DNA of 64,000 nucleotides from contig NZ_CP025113.1 of the NCBI RefSeq assembly GCF_002831585.1, positions 5,533,001-5,597,000 of the forward strand. Direction: 5' to 3'. Within the stretch, counting starts at the first letter, position 1; each line of letters starts with the position of its first letter. Under the pieces are notes generated by a model that saw only the letters and a program-made list of their open reading frames with translations, did not search any database and was not told the origin of the DNA. The DNA comes from Bradyrhizobium sp. SK17 (lineage in GTDB: Bacteria; Pseudomonadota; Alphaproteobacteria; Rhizobiales; Xanthobacteraceae). Below are positions 21,419-31,244 of this stretch, piece by piece. A program made the position numbers and the translations under genes.

Positions 21419-22276
21419 TCAGGTTGCGGTCTTGGCGAGCGCGTCGAACTGCATCAGCCGCCTGACGAGGGCTTCGAAGTCGCGCAGCGGCACCATGTTC
21501 GGACCGTCCGACGGCGCGTGATCCGGATCGGGATGGGTCTCGATGAACACGCCGGCGACGCCGACTGCGACCGCGGCGCGCGCCAGCACCGGCACGAACT
21601 CACGCTCGCCGCCCGACGAGGTGCCCTTGCCGCCCGGCTGCTGCACCGAATGGGTGGCGTCGAAGATCACGGGCGCACCGGTGGTGCGCGCAAGGATCGG
21701 CAGCGCGCGCATGTCGGAGACCAGCGTGTTGTAGCCGAACGACGCGCCGCGCTCGGTGACCAGCACGTTGGCATTGCCGGCGCCGGTGATCTTGCTGACC
21801 ACATTGGCCATATCCCACGGCGCCAGGAACTGGCCCTTCTTGACGTTGACGACCTTGCCGGTCGCAGCCGCAGCCAGCAGCAGGTCGGTCTGCCGGCACA
21901 GGAAGGCCGGGATTTGCAGCACGTCGACCGCCTGCGCCACCTCGGCGCACTGGCTGGCTTCGTGCACGTCGGTCAGCACCGAAAGCCCGAGCGACGAGCG
22001 GATCTCGGCGAAGATCGGCAGCGCCTGCGCAAGCCCGATGCCGCGCGCCGCGGTCGCGCTGGTGCGGTTCGCCTTGTCGAACGAGGTCTTGTAGACGAGG
22101 CCGATCTTCAGCCGCGCCGCGATCTCCTTCAACGCGGAGGCGACTTCAAGCGCATGTGCGCGGCTCTCCAGCTGGCAGGGACCGGCGATGATCGAGATGG
22201 GCGAGGCGTTGCCGAATTCGGCCGATCCGACGGCAACGATCGGCGCGGCGGCCCGCGCGGAAACCTGGTTGGTCAA
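21419..22276 (-). CDS. kdsA: 3-deoxy-8-phosphooctulonate synthase (KDO8P synthase)
   Basis: Condenses phosphoenolpyruvate with arabinose 5-phosphate to give KDO-8-phosphate for the lipopolysaccharide inner core. The roughly 285-residue product shows [75 protein letters not shown] and [17 protein letters not shown]. No ATG is available: the likely start is TTG at 22276 (AAAGGATG upstream), with another TTG at 22309 as the alternative. Confidence 0.95.
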   Translation of the reverse strand: MTNQVSARAAAPIVAVGSAEFGNASPISIIAGPCQLESRAHALEVASALKEIAARLKIGLVYKTSFDKANRTSATAARGIGLAQALPIFAEIRSSLGLSVLTDVHEASQCAEVAQAVDVLQIPAFLCRQTDLLLAAAATGKVVNVKKGQFLAPWDMANVVSKITGAGNANVLVTERGASFGYNTLVSDMRALPILARTTGAPVIFDATHSVQQPGGKGTSSGGEREFVPVLARAAVAVGVAGVFIETHPDPDHAPSDGPNMVPLRDFEALVRRLMQFDALAKTAT

Positions 22277-22430
22277 AATGCTGCATCCTTTTGGCCTGCG
22301 ACCATGCAATCCCGCGCGGGGCGGATCAAGCCGTCCCGCGCGATGAGGGGGTTGCGCTGGCGCCGTGGGTGCGCCGTGCTATCACAATCCTGCCCTATCA
22401 GCCCCTATAGACTGCCGCGGAACAGATTCC

Positions 22431-22466
22431 CAAGACCGGATTTCAGACCGGATTTCAAGACCGGAT
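22431..22466. repeat. Short direct repeats of GACCGGAT
   Basis: Three copies of a GACCGGATT-like unit (AAGACCGGATTTCA, GACCGGATTTCA, AGACCGGATCG) are packed 12-13 bases apart directly before the ribosome binding site of the PAAR-like gene. They may be a multi-site operator or a slippage product. Confidence 0.55.
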
Positions 22467-22481
22467 CGTACGAGGAACGCG

Positions 22482-22817
22482 ATGCGCATTTCGCTGGTGC
22501 TCGGAGCCGCGGCCGCCCTGTCGGCAATATCGGGACTGGCCCATGGCCAGGCCAACAGCCAGCCCGGCGTCGTCACCAGCGGCGCCGCCGGCGTCACCAT
22601 CAACGGCAAGCCGGCCGCGCGCAGCGGCGATACCACCAGCAATGGCGGCCCGCTGGTCGAGGGCGTGCCCAACGTGCTGATCAACGGCAAGCCGGCGGTG
22701 GTCATGGGCGACCGCACGCATTGTGGCGGCAAGACCACCTCGGGCAGCCACGGCGTCTTCATCAACGGCAAGCCGATGGTCCGCGAAGGCGATCAAACCT
22801 CGGGTTGCCCGCAATAG
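22482..22817 (+). CDS. Exported PAAR-like repeat protein
   Basis: A 111-residue protein with a signal peptide (MRISLVLGAAAALSAISG, cleavage near HGQA) and a mature part made of three copies of a PAAR-like unit: GVTINGKPAARSGDTT, NVLINGKPAVVMGDRTHCGG and GVFINGKPMVREGDQTSGCP. The HC and C residues could bind metal as in PAAR spike tips. PAAR proteins normally cap the VgrG spike of type VI secretion systems and are not exported by Sec. No T6SS gene lies near. The start has a GAGGAACGCG ribosome site. Confidence 0.85.
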   Translation: MRISLVLGAAAALSAISGLAHGQANSQPGVVTSGAAGVTINGKPAARSGDTTSNGGPLVEGVPNVLINGKPAVVMGDRTHCGGKTTSGSHGVFINGKPMVREGDQTSGCPQ

Positions 22818-22872
22818 CCGTCGCAGGGGGCGCGACAAGACCAATCATCGCGCCCTCAACTCCGCGCCCGTG

Positions 22873-23199
22873 CTACTTCACCGACGAGAACGCGGTCGGC
22901 ACCAGCAGCTGGTTTTCGATGGTGAGAACGATCTGGCCGTCCTCCTCGGTCTTGGCGCGCGCGGCGAGCCATTCCGGGTCGGTTGCGAACGCCGTCCATT
23001 TTGTCTCGCGCTCGGCCAGCGATTCCCAGGCCAGCAGATAGGTCAGGTCCTGGTTGGATTCGCCGACCAGCGTCGTGAAGAAGCCGGCCTGCCTGATGCC
23101 GTGCTTGTCCCAGAGCTTCAGCGTGACGGTTTCGAAGCGCTTCAGCAGCGCCAGCAAGCGGCCCGGCAGGCAGCGATAGACGCGGGTCTCGTAGATCAT
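22873..23199 (-). CDS. NIPSNAP-family protein
   Basis: A 108-residue protein with the ferredoxin-like dimeric alpha-beta barrel fold of the NIPSNAP family. Key segments are MIYETRVYRCLPGRLLALLKRF, the central GIRQAGFFTTLVGESNQDLTYLLAWESLAERE, and the closing KWTAFATDPEWLAAR. The ATG at 23199 has GGGAGGACC upstream; a longer frame to 23310 is rejected. The biochemical role of bacterial NIPSNAPs is not established. It is divergent from the response regulator gene. Confidence 0.9.
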   Translation of the reverse strand: MIYETRVYRCLPGRLLALLKRFETVTLKLWDKHGIRQAGFFTTLVGESNQDLTYLLAWESLAERETKWTAFATDPEWLAARAKTEEDGQIVLTIENQLLVPTAFSSVK

Positions 23200-23366
23200 T
23201 GGCGGTCCTCCCAGATGGTTGTGCGGGCGGTTATACCGAGCGGGTTCCAGACTGTCTTGAGGGGGTGACAACATGGCACCCCTGCTCGCCCGCGGCGGCC
23301 ATTCCCGCAATGTTGTTGCAATGTTACTTGCCCTAGAACCAGCCGTGGGAGCAGGACGAAGAACAC

Positions 23367-24041
23367 ATGCGGATACTGCTGGTTGAAGACGAGGCCGAGA
23401 TGGCGGCGGCGCTGGCGCAGGCGCTGAAAGGCTACGACATGGTGGTCGACCATGTGCCGAACCTTGCCGAGGCCGAGGAGGCGATTTCCGCCGACGTGCA
23501 TGGCGCGGTGCTGCTCGACCGCCAGCTGCCCGACGGCGACGGGCTCTCGCTGATCCCGAAGCTGCGCGCCAAGGCCGACGGCGTTCCGATCATCGTGCTG
23601 ACCGCGCGCGGCGACCTCGCCGATCGCGTCAGTGGGCTCGACAGCGGCGCCGACGACTATCTGGCCAAGCCGTTCGCGGTCGAGGAGCTGATGGCGCGGC
23701 TGCGCGCCGTGCTGCGCCGACCCGCCGGCGTGCAGTTCGAGATCATCAAGGCCGGCCGCATCGCGTTCGATTGCAGCCACCGCGAGGCCAGCATCGAGGG
23801 CCGCCCGTTCGAGCTGCCGCGGCGCGAGCTGTTGGTGCTGGAGACGCTGCTGCGCCGCATGGGGCGCACCGTGCTGCGCGCGACGCTCGAGGAAGCGGTC
23901 TACAATTTCGAGGACGAGATCCAGTCGAACGCGCTCGACGCTCACGTCTCGCGGCTCAGGCGCAAGCTCGCCGACGCGGGTGCCGGCGTCGAGATCCACA
24001 GTATCCGCGGCGTTGGCTATCTGCTGAAACAGACGTCATGA
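23367..24041 (+). CDS. OmpR/PhoB-family response regulator
   Basis: A 224-residue two-domain regulator. The receiver domain has the acidic pair E7/D8, phosphoacceptor Asp51 (VLLDRQLPDGDG), Thr79 (VLTARG) and Lys101 (LAKPF). The C-terminal winged helix (about 125-222) holds ELPRRELLVLETLLRR and the recognition-helix region ALDAHVSRLRRKL, ending IRGVGYLLKQ. Its stop overlaps the start of the sensor kinase gene (ATGA), so the pair is translationally coupled. The regulon is unknown. Confidence 0.95.
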   Translation: MRILLVEDEAEMAAALAQALKGYDMVVDHVPNLAEAEEAISADVHGAVLLDRQLPDGDGLSLIPKLRAKADGVPIIVLTARGDLADRVSGLDSGADDYLAKPFAVEELMARLRAVLRRPAGVQFEIIKAGRIAFDCSHREASIEGRPFELPRRELLVLETLLRRMGRTVLRATLEEAVYNFEDEIQSNALDAHVSRLRRKLADAGAGVEIHSIRGVGYLLKQTS

Positions 24042-25417
24042 GCGAACAGGCCGATCACTATTGCCTGCGCTCCAAATTGAGCTGGCGACTGGTGGCGCTC
24101 CAGGCGCTGCTGCTCGCGATGCTGATCGTCTGCCTGATCAGCGCGCTGTGCGCCACCGGTTTCCTGATCGTTCCGCGCGACGAGGATCACGTCATCTCCA
24201 TCGTGCAGAGCGCGATCGCGCGCGATGCGCAGGGCAATCTGGTGTTACGCCCGACCGCCGACCTCAAGCAGCTTCGCGACAACACGCCGGACCTCTGGTT
24301 CCTGGTGCGCGACCGGGGCGGTCACTCGCTGTCGGAAGGCGCGGTACCGCCCGAATTCGCCAGGATCGGCGATGCACTCGACCAGATCAGCCAGGCCAGA
24401 CTCGGCTGGCAGATGTTCGAGGACGATCCGCGCAAGCCGCCGGCGCGGCTGAAGCGCGTCAATTCCGACGCCGGCCCGGTACAGGTGCTCACGGCCACGC
24501 AAGGGCCGACGTCGAGCCTCAAGACGGCACTCGCCACGACGCTGGCATTCCTTGCCATCGCCCTGCCCGGCCTGTTGCTGATGGCGTGCGCCACGTTCAT
24601 CGCGACGCCGATGGTGGTGAAGCGCGCGTTCGCCGGCCTCGACACCGCGGCCGACCAGGCGCGCCGGATCGACTTCCGGCAGCGCGGCAGCCGGCTGTCG
24701 GCCGACCATTTGCCGCTCGAGGTCGCACCGCTGGTGACCGCCGTCAACGATGCGCTGACGCGGCTCGACGACGGCTATTCGCGCCACCAGCGTTTCGTCG
24801 CGGACGCCGCGCATGAATTGCGCACGCCGATCGCGATCCTCAACACCCGGCTGGAGTCGCTGCCGCCGGGCCCCGAAAAAAACCGACTGCTCGAGGATTC
24901 GGCGCGGCTGGCGACGCTCGCCGAGCAGTTGCTCGACATCCAGCGCTTCGACCAGTGCCGCAATCCGTTCGAGCGCGTCGATCTCGTCGCGGTCGCGCGC
25001 AATGTCGCCGCCGACCTCGCGCCGCTTGCGATCGCGGCCGGTTATGAATTGTCGCTCGAGACTGCAATCGATCGGATCGAGACGCAAGGCGATCGCGCCG
25101 CGCTGGAGCGCGCGCTGACCAATCTCGTGCAGAATGCGATCCAGCATGGCGGCCGGCGCGGCACCATCACGATCCATGTCGGCAGCGCCACGACCATCGA
25201 CGTGTCAGACGAAGGCGACGGCATTCCGCAGGACCAACGCACGCGGATCTTCGATCCGTTCTACCGGCTCGCGCCGCTCGATCGCGGCGCCGGCCTCGGG
25301 TTGAACATGGTGCGCGAGATCGCAAGGCTGCATGGCGGTCACGTCTCCGTGCTCGACGGACCGAAAGGCGGCGCGTGCTTCCGGCTCACTTTGCCGCCAG
25401 CGCCGTTCGCGTCATGA
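24038..25417 (+). CDS. EnvZ-type sensor histidine kinase
   Basis: A 459-residue inner-membrane kinase, partner of the regulator just upstream. TM1 is near residues 18-43, followed by a periplasmic sensor loop (about 50-160), TM2 near 168-188, a HAMP-like linker, and the HisKA box AADAAHELRTPIAIL with His259. The ATPase domain follows with an N box (NLVQNAIQHG), G1 DEGDGIPQDQ and G2 GAGLGLNMV. The periplasmic loop is predicted only by hydrophobicity and its signal is unknown. A PmtA-like methyltransferase follows 103 bases downstream, raising the idea of an envelope-lipid stimulus or target. Confidence 0.94.
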   Translation: MSEQADHYCLRSKLSWRLVALQALLLAMLIVCLISALCATGFLIVPRDEDHVISIVQSAIARDAQGNLVLRPTADLKQLRDNTPDLWFLVRDRGGHSLSEGAVPPEFARIGDALDQISQARLGWQMFEDDPRKPPARLKRVNSDAGPVQVLTATQGPTSSLKTALATTLAFLAIALPGLLLMACATFIATPMVVKRAFAGLDTAADQARRIDFRQRGSRLSADHLPLEVAPLVTAVNDALTRLDDGYSRHQRFVADAAHELRTPIAILNTRLESLPPGPEKNRLLEDSARLATLAEQLLDIQRFDQCRNPFERVDLVAVARNVAADLAPLAIAAGYELSLETAIDRIETQGDRAALERALTNLVQNAIQHGGRRGTITIHVGSATTIDVSDEGDGIPQDQRTRIFDPFYRLAPLDRGAGLGLNMVREIARLHGGHVSVLDGPKGGACFRLTLPPAPFAS

Positions 25418-25520
25418 CGCGAGCAACATCGCGCAATGTTGGCGCAATGCAAGTGCCGCAAAGAAGATGGCGCGCCACGCAGATGAGTCGAGGCGCTGCG
25501 ACACTTTGCTGGGAATCCCA

Positions 25521-26180
25521 ATGGCACATGATCTCCTCTCTTTCTTCACGGCGTGGATGGCAGCCCCCGGCCGCGTCGGCGCCATCGCTCCGTCGGGCGC
25601 GGCGCTCGCCGAACTGATCACGCGCGACATCACCGCCGAGACCGGCCCGGTGCTCGAGCTCGGTCCGGGAACGGGCGCCTTCACCTATCAGCTGCTGAAG
25701 CGCGGCGTGCGCCAACAGGACCTCACGCTGATTGAATACGGTTCGGATTTCATGCGGCTGTTGCAGCTGCGCTTCCCCGGCGCGCGCGTGCTGTGGATGG
25801 ATGCGGCGCGGCTGGCCTCAGAGCGGCTCTATGACGGCGCGCCGGTCGGCGCCGTGGTCAGCGGATTGCCGCTGCTCAACATGTCGCCGCGCAAGGTGAT
25901 CTCGATCGTCAGCGGCGCGTTCAGCTATATGCGTCCCGGCGGCGCGTTCTACCAATTCACCTACGGCATGCGCTGTCCGGTACCGCGACCGATCCTCGAC
26001 CGGCTCGGCCTGCGCGCCACGCTGGTCGATCGCGCGATCATGAACGTGCCGCCCGCCGCGGTCTACCGGCTGACGCGACGTCCGCAATACAAGCTAATGA
26101 CACGGGACGTCACGCCCGCGGCGAATGCGGGTGTTTCGCCCTCCACGAGGGAACGCGAGGCCAGCATCGTGCCGGTATGA
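25521..26180 (+). CDS. SAM-dependent methyltransferase, PmtA-like (phospholipid N-methyltransferase type)
   Basis: A 219-residue class I methyltransferase. SAM motif I is VLELGPGTGAFTYQLL and the acidic loop is LTLIEYGSDFMRLL. Post-motif region SGLPLLNMSPRKVISIVSGAF resembles the rhizobial PmtA group that converts phosphatidylethanolamine toward phosphatidylcholine. The amphipathic N-terminus (DLLSFFTAWMAAPGRVGAIAPS) fits membrane association. An rRNA-dimethylase-like annotation is the main alternative. Bradyrhizobium carries several such paralogues, so substrate and product are uncertain. Confidence 0.85.
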   Translation: MAHDLLSFFTAWMAAPGRVGAIAPSGAALAELITRDITAETGPVLELGPGTGAFTYQLLKRGVRQQDLTLIEYGSDFMRLLQLRFPGARVLWMDAARLASERLYDGAPVGAVVSGLPLLNMSPRKVISIVSGAFSYMRPGGAFYQFTYGMRCPVPRPILDRLGLRATLVDRAIMNVPPAAVYRLTRRPQYKLMTRDVTPAANAGVSPSTREREASIVPV

Positions 26181-26199
26181 ACCGGTCGGCTGACCACGC

Positions 26200-26565
26200 T
26201 TACGAAAAACGCTGCCATGCTGCTTGACGCGATACGCCGAGCGCCTGCCCGATCGCTTCCCAGGTCACGCCGCGCGCGCGCAGCGCGTCGACGTGACCGT
26301 TGAGGAAGTTGCCCGCGGTCTCGGCGACTGCCGCCGAGCGCGGCAGCAGCTTGAGCAAGTCTTGCTCGGAGTATGTGGTCCAGTCGGGACTGAGCACCGC
26401 AACCGGCTCGCCCCCGAGGTGCTTGTTGCAGAGCCCGACGCACTCGTCGCAGATGAACACCGATGGTCCGGCGATCAGCGCTTTGACGCTGTCGGAATCC
26501 TTGCCGCAGAATGAGCAGAACAATGACGGCGTCGGCGTGGTCGCAGCATTGGCTTTGGTCGACAC
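26200..26565 (-). CDS. ClpX-type zinc finger protein with C-terminal helix-turn-helix
   Basis: A 121-residue protein with the C4 zinc finger of ClpX (Cys17, Cys20, Cys39, Cys42: FCSFCGKD then [12 protein letters not shown]) but no AAA+ domain. The last 21 residues ([20 protein letters not shown]) form a helix-turn-helix like sigma region 4. The GTG start at 26565 has AAGGAGG upstream; the longer frame to 26583 would read through that site. Two perfect palindromes precede it, so autoregulation through the HTH is likely. In ClpX this finger mediates dimerisation and adaptor binding, so a link to proteolysis is possible but unproven. Confidence 0.82.
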   Translation of the reverse strand: MSTKANAATTPTPSLFCSFCGKDSDSVKALIAGPSVFICDECVGLCNKHLGGEPVAVLSPDWTTYSEQDLLKLLPRSAAVAETAGNFLNGHVDALRARGVTWEAIGQALGVSRQAAWQRFS

Positions 26566-26576
26566 GGCAAGCCTCC

Positions 26577-26597
26577 TTGTCAAGGGAGGCTTGACAA
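26577..26597 (-). promoter_or_regulatory. Operator 1 of the ClpX-zinc-finger gene
   Basis: A perfect 8-bp inverted repeat with a 5-bp spacer, TTGTCAAG-N5-CTTGACAA. It overlaps the ribosome binding site and the -10 candidate (TATTGT on the minus strand) of the gene starting at 26565. The half-site is the same as in operator 2. Confidence 0.75.
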
Positions 26598-26614
26598 TAG
26601 CCCGTCGCGCAATG

Positions 26615-26635
26615 CTGTCAAGACACCCTTGACAG
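26615..26635 (-). promoter_or_regulatory. Operator 2 and -35 box of the ClpX-zinc-finger gene
   Basis: A second perfect palindrome of the same design, CTGTCAAG-N5-CTTGACAG, with its centre 38 bp from operator 1. On the minus strand its right arm supplies a consensus -35 TTGACA, followed 16 bases later by TATTGT. The promoter is therefore framed by the two operators. It lies just past the pyrG stop. Confidence 0.75.
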
Positions 26636-26639
26636 CCGC

Positions 26640-28277
<1,638 letters not shown>

Positions 28278-28296
28278 TTACCTTTAATCCGCCTCC

Positions 28297-28319
28297 GCCG
28301 ATTCGCAAAACGAATCGGC
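28297..28319 (-). other. Hairpin in the pyrG leader
   Basis: GCCGATTCG and CGAATCGGC form a perfect 9-bp stem around a CAAAA loop, about 25 bases before the pyrG ATG. No U run follows on either strand, so it is more likely an RNA structure in the leader than a terminator. Confidence 0.5.
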
Positions 28320-28397
28320 TGTTCCCGGCAAACAAGCCACCGGGCTGTGGGTTACGTTAAATTGGGTGCTATTTCAGAGTATTAATGGGGGTTCCTG

Positions 28398-28426
28398 ATG
28401 CAGGATGCCAGCGCAGCATCCTGCAT
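28398..28426 (-). terminator. Hairpin after secG
   Basis: A perfect 11-bp stem (ATGCAGGATGC with GCATCCTGCAT) around a 7-base loop begins 13 bases past the secG stop. It lacks a U tract, so termination would have to be weak or assisted; it may instead stabilise the 3' end. Confidence 0.5.
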
Positions 28427-28438
28427 GGCCACCCTGCT

Positions 28439-28828
28439 TTATTGCGACCGAGGCGCCTGTGGGCCGCTCGGAGCCTGCGGCGCCTGCTGCTCGTCAGCCT
28501 TCTTCAGCGAATCGAGGATACCGCCGGAGGTCGGTGCGTTCAGCGGCGTACCACCGGCCGGCTGCGTCTGGGCCGGCGCGCCGGTCCCGATGATCGAGCT
28601 CGGCTTGCGGTCGTAGCCCGCATACCAGGACAGGAACAGGCTGGTCAGGAAGAAGCCGACCGCAAGAATTGCGGTGGTCCGCGTCAGCAGATTGGCGGTG
28701 CCGCGGCTCGACATGAAGCCGGCGCCGCCACCCATGCCGAGGCCACCGCCTTCGGATTTCTGCAACAGCACAGCGCCGATCATGACGGCGACGATCATGA
28801 GATGAATAATGATAACGACAGTCTGCAT
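28439..28828 (-). CDS. secG: Preprotein translocase subunit SecG
   Basis: A 129-residue SecYEG component. Two membrane helices (about 3-22 and 52-72) flank the family signature LLQKSEGGGLGMGGGAGFMSSR-like cytoplasmic loop, seen here as QKSEGGGLGMGGGAG followed by RGTANLLTRTTAIL. The C-terminal tail is Pro/Ala/Gln-rich and low complexity. Start MQTVVIIIHLM chosen by homology. It lies in the tpiA-secG-pyrG order normal for the group, but a regulator and an acetyltransferase separate it from tpiA. Confidence 0.93.
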   Translation of the reverse strand: MQTVVIIIHLMIVAVMIGAVLLQKSEGGGLGMGGGAGFMSSRGTANLLTRTTAILAVGFFLTSLFLSWYAGYDRKPSSIIGTGAPAQTQPAGGTPLNAPTSGGILDSLKKADEQQAPQAPSGPQAPRSQ

Positions 28829-28994
28829 CGCAAGCCTTCCGTCATAAGCCGCCAAGCAGCCAGACAAACGGCGCTATCGGCTCTGCGGTTTTCGTGAAGT
28901 CGCGCCCTGTTACACGATTGGACCGGGCATTGTCACCCCGAGATAGTCGCATCGGCCGACATCTCAAGCCGTGCCGCTTGCGCGCACTCCTACC

Positions 28995-29031
28995 TTGATC
29001 AGGACCGGCATATTCCATTATACTAGACAAA
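28995..29031 (+). promoter_or_regulatory. Candidate promoter giving a leaderless cupin-regulator mRNA
   Basis: TTGATC (28995-29000) and TATACT (29019-29024) are separated by 18 bases. Transcription would then start about 7 bases downstream, at or next to the ATG at 29031. No ribosome binding site is seen before that ATG. Confidence 0.5.
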
Positions 29032-29597
29032 TGGATACTTTAGTAGACGCTCTGAGCGAACGCCTGGCGCAGCGGATCAGGCTCGAGCGCGACAGCCGGG
29101 GCTGGTCGCTGGCCGAGCTCGCCGAACGCTCCGGCGTCTCCAAGGCAACGATCAGCAAGATCGAGCGCGCCGAAGTCAGCCCGACCGCGGTGGTGCTGGT
29201 GCGCCTCGCCTCGGCCTTCGACCTGACGCTGGCCGGCCTGATGCTGCGCGCCGAGGGCCAGGGCGAACGGCTGTCGCGCGCCAACGCGCAACCAATCTGG
29301 CGCGACCCCGAAACCGGCTATCTGCGCCGGCAGGTGTTCAGCCGTCCGGATCATCCGGTCGAGCTGGTGCGGGTCGAACTGCCGCCGAAGCAGTCAGTGA
29401 CCCTGCCCGCTTCGTCCTACGCCCACATCCGCCAACTCGTCTGGGTCTTGAGCGGCAGCCTCGTCATCACCGAAGGCGGTGTACGCCACGAGCTTGCCGC
29501 CAGCGATTGCCTCGGCTTCGGGCTGCCGGCGGACACCACCTTCGCCAATGAGACCAATGCCGGGTGCACCTATGTGGTCGCCTTGGCCCGGAGCTGA
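29031..29597 (+). CDS. XRE-family regulator with C-terminal cupin domain
   Basis: A 188-residue repressor-type protein. The N-terminal HTH_3 domain (about 8-65) contains GWSLAELAERSGVSKATISKIERAEVSPT. The C-terminal cupin barrel (about 105-185) contains YAHIRQLVWVLSGSLVITEGG. Such proteins sense small ligands and control nearby genes. It is followed after 3 bases by a GNAT acetyltransferase, forming a two-gene operon. The start ATG at 29031 is preferred over 28971 because the HTH then begins at the usual position. Confidence 0.9.
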   Translation: MDTLVDALSERLAQRIRLERDSRGWSLAELAERSGVSKATISKIERAEVSPTAVVLVRLASAFDLTLAGLMLRAEGQGERLSRANAQPIWRDPETGYLRRQVFSRPDHPVELVRVELPPKQSVTLPASSYAHIRQLVWVLSGSLVITEGGVRHELAASDCLGFGLPADTTFANETNAGCTYVVALARS

Positions 29598-29600
29598 CGC

Positions 29601-30134
29601 ATGCCGCACTTCGCCATCAAGCCGCTCGCCGATGCGCCCGCGATTCGCGACGCGCTCAGCGAGCTGTTGATCGAGACCGTCGCCAGCGGCGGCTCCGTGA
29701 GCTTCATGCATCCGCTGGCAAAGGATGATGCCGAGACGTTCTGGCAGGACTCGCTCGGCGCCGCAGCGCGCGGCGAGCGCATCGTGCTCGGCGCGTTCGA
29801 CGGCGACGATCTGGTCGGCACGGTGACGTTGCTGTTGAAGCTGCCGCCGAACCAGCCGCACCGGGCGGAAATCGCAAAAATGATGACGCGGGTCGCGCAC
29901 CGCAATCGCGGCGTGGCGACAGCCCTGATGCGCGCTGCCGAAGCGCTTGCGATCGCGGACCGACGTACGCTGCTGGTGCTCGACACCGCCGAAGAGGATG
30001 GCGCCGGTCCCTTTTATGAGAGACTCGGCTTCAAGCTGACCGGGCTGATCCCGGACTACGCGTTGAAGCCACGTGGTGGCCTCACTGGGACGCTGATCTA
30101 TTGGAAGAGGATCGGGGCGGCGGTGGCGGCTTAA
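29601..30134 (+). CDS. GNAT-family N-acetyltransferase
   Basis: A 177-residue acetyl-CoA-dependent acetyltransferase. The acetyl-CoA loop is VAHRNRGVATALMRAAE, with the beta-4 core IAKMMTR before it and the C-terminal DTAEEDGAGPFYERLGF after. Acceptors are unknown. It is coupled to the cupin regulator upstream (3-base gap), which probably controls it. Confidence 0.9.
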   Translation: MPHFAIKPLADAPAIRDALSELLIETVASGGSVSFMHPLAKDDAETFWQDSLGAAARGERIVLGAFDGDDLVGTVTLLLKLPPNQPHRAEIAKMMTRVAHRNRGVATALMRAAEALAIADRRTLLVLDTAEEDGAGPFYERLGFKLTGLIPDYALKPRGGLTGTLIYWKRIGAAVAA

Positions 30135-30141
30135 CCTGAAC

Positions 30142-30227
30142 CGTCATTGCGAGGAGCAAAGCGACGAAGCAATCCATCGTTCCGCATCGGCGGCGCGATG
30201 GATTGCTTCGCTTCGCTCGCAATGACG
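30142..30227. repeat. Dispersed palindromic repeat between a GNAT gene and tpiA
   Basis: The ends CGTCATTGCGAG and CTCGCAATGACG are inverted, and the inner parts GAAGCAATCCATCG and CGATGGATTGCTTC pair as well. This makes a long imperfect hairpin between the convergent stops. It is a familiar extragenic repeat in Bradyrhizobiaceae and could also act as a two-way transcription barrier. Confidence 0.8.
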
Positions 30228-30239
30228 TGGAGTCGGCCC

Positions 30240-30992
30240 CTAACAGCCCGCGGCGATCGCCAGGAAGTCCGACGCCTTCAGGCTGGCACCGCCGACCAGC
30301 GCGCCGTTGACGTTGGCAACCGCCATCAACTCGGCCGCGTTCGACGGCTTCACCGAGCCGCCATAGAGGATCCTGATCCGGTTTCCCTCGCCCTTGAAGC
30401 GATCGGTGAGCTGCCCCCGGATAAACCGATGAACTTCCTCGACATCTTTGGCTGTCGGAGTGAGGCCGGTGCCGATCGCCCAGACCGGCTCATAGGCCAC
30501 CACAAGATTGGCCGCGGTCGAGCCATCGGGCAGCGAGCCGGCGAGCTGAGTCCCGCAGACGTCGAGCGTCTTGCCGGCGTCGCGCTGCTCGCGCGTCTCG
30601 CCGATGCAGACGATCGCGGTCAGCCCGGCACGCCAGACGGCCTGCGCCTTCTCGCGAATCAAGGCGTCGGTCTCGCCATGGTCGGCCCGCCGCTCGGAAT
30701 GGCCGACGATGATCGCGGTGGCGCCGAGATCCTTGAACATTTCGGCTGACAAATCACCGGTATGGGCGCCTGAAGCCTTGGGATGGCAATCCTGGGCGCC
30801 GACGGCGACCTTCGAGCCGCGTGCCTTGTCGGCGAACGCCCCGACCAGTGTTGCCGGCGGACAGACCAGGAGATCGGCCTTGGCTGCGACATCGCCGGCG
30901 CCGGCCAGCATCGCGTCGAACTCGGCAAAAGAGGATTTCAGGCCGTTCATTTTCCAGTTGCCGGCGATCAGCGGCCGGATGGCGTCGGTCAT
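30240..30992 (-). CDS. tpiA: Triosephosphate isomerase
   Basis: A 250-residue TIM barrel interconverting dihydroxyacetone phosphate and glyceraldehyde 3-phosphate. The catalytic Lys is in GNWKMNG, the His in IIVGHSERR, and the Glu in [12 protein letters not shown]. The phosphate loop [12 protein letters not shown] is present. It is divergent from ppiD with 252 bases between them. Confidence 0.97.
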   Translation of the reverse strand: MTDAIRPLIAGNWKMNGLKSSFAEFDAMLAGAGDVAAKADLLVCPPATLVGAFADKARGSKVAVGAQDCHPKASGAHTGDLSAEMFKDLGATAIIVGHSERRADHGETDALIREKAQAVWRAGLTAIVCIGETREQRDAGKTLDVCGTQLAGSLPDGSTAANLVVAYEPVWAIGTGLTPTAKDVEEVHRFIRGQLTDRFKGEGNRIRILYGGSVKPSNAAELMAVANVNGALVGGASLKASDFLAIAAGC

Positions 30993-31244
30993 GTCGGATG
31001 TCCCATCTTCTCAACGTCGTCATGCGCTATCAGAGCCGCGCGATGACTTCCAGAGCGTGACTCCGCGCCCGCTGCGCGACGCATTACCGCTCCGGTCCGA
31101 CCCCTCACCCATGGTTGCGGGGGGGCTTCGGCCACTTTATAAGCGTTTTCAATTCGGTGACGCCCCGCTGCCGGACAAAAAGTCCCGACTTTTGGTCCCA
31201 TTTGGGTATGACCCGGTTCCCCTCCTGTAAAACAAGTTGGACCC

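Noticed and set aside
22482..22817. Type VI secretion locus
   Set aside because: Only a PAAR-like protein is present; no VgrG, Hcp, sheath or membrane-complex genes nearby.
20534..23041. 835-codon plus-strand open frame crossing the MFS, kdsA and PAAR genes
   Set aside because: It spans several well-supported genes and intergenic DNA and has antisense-type composition.
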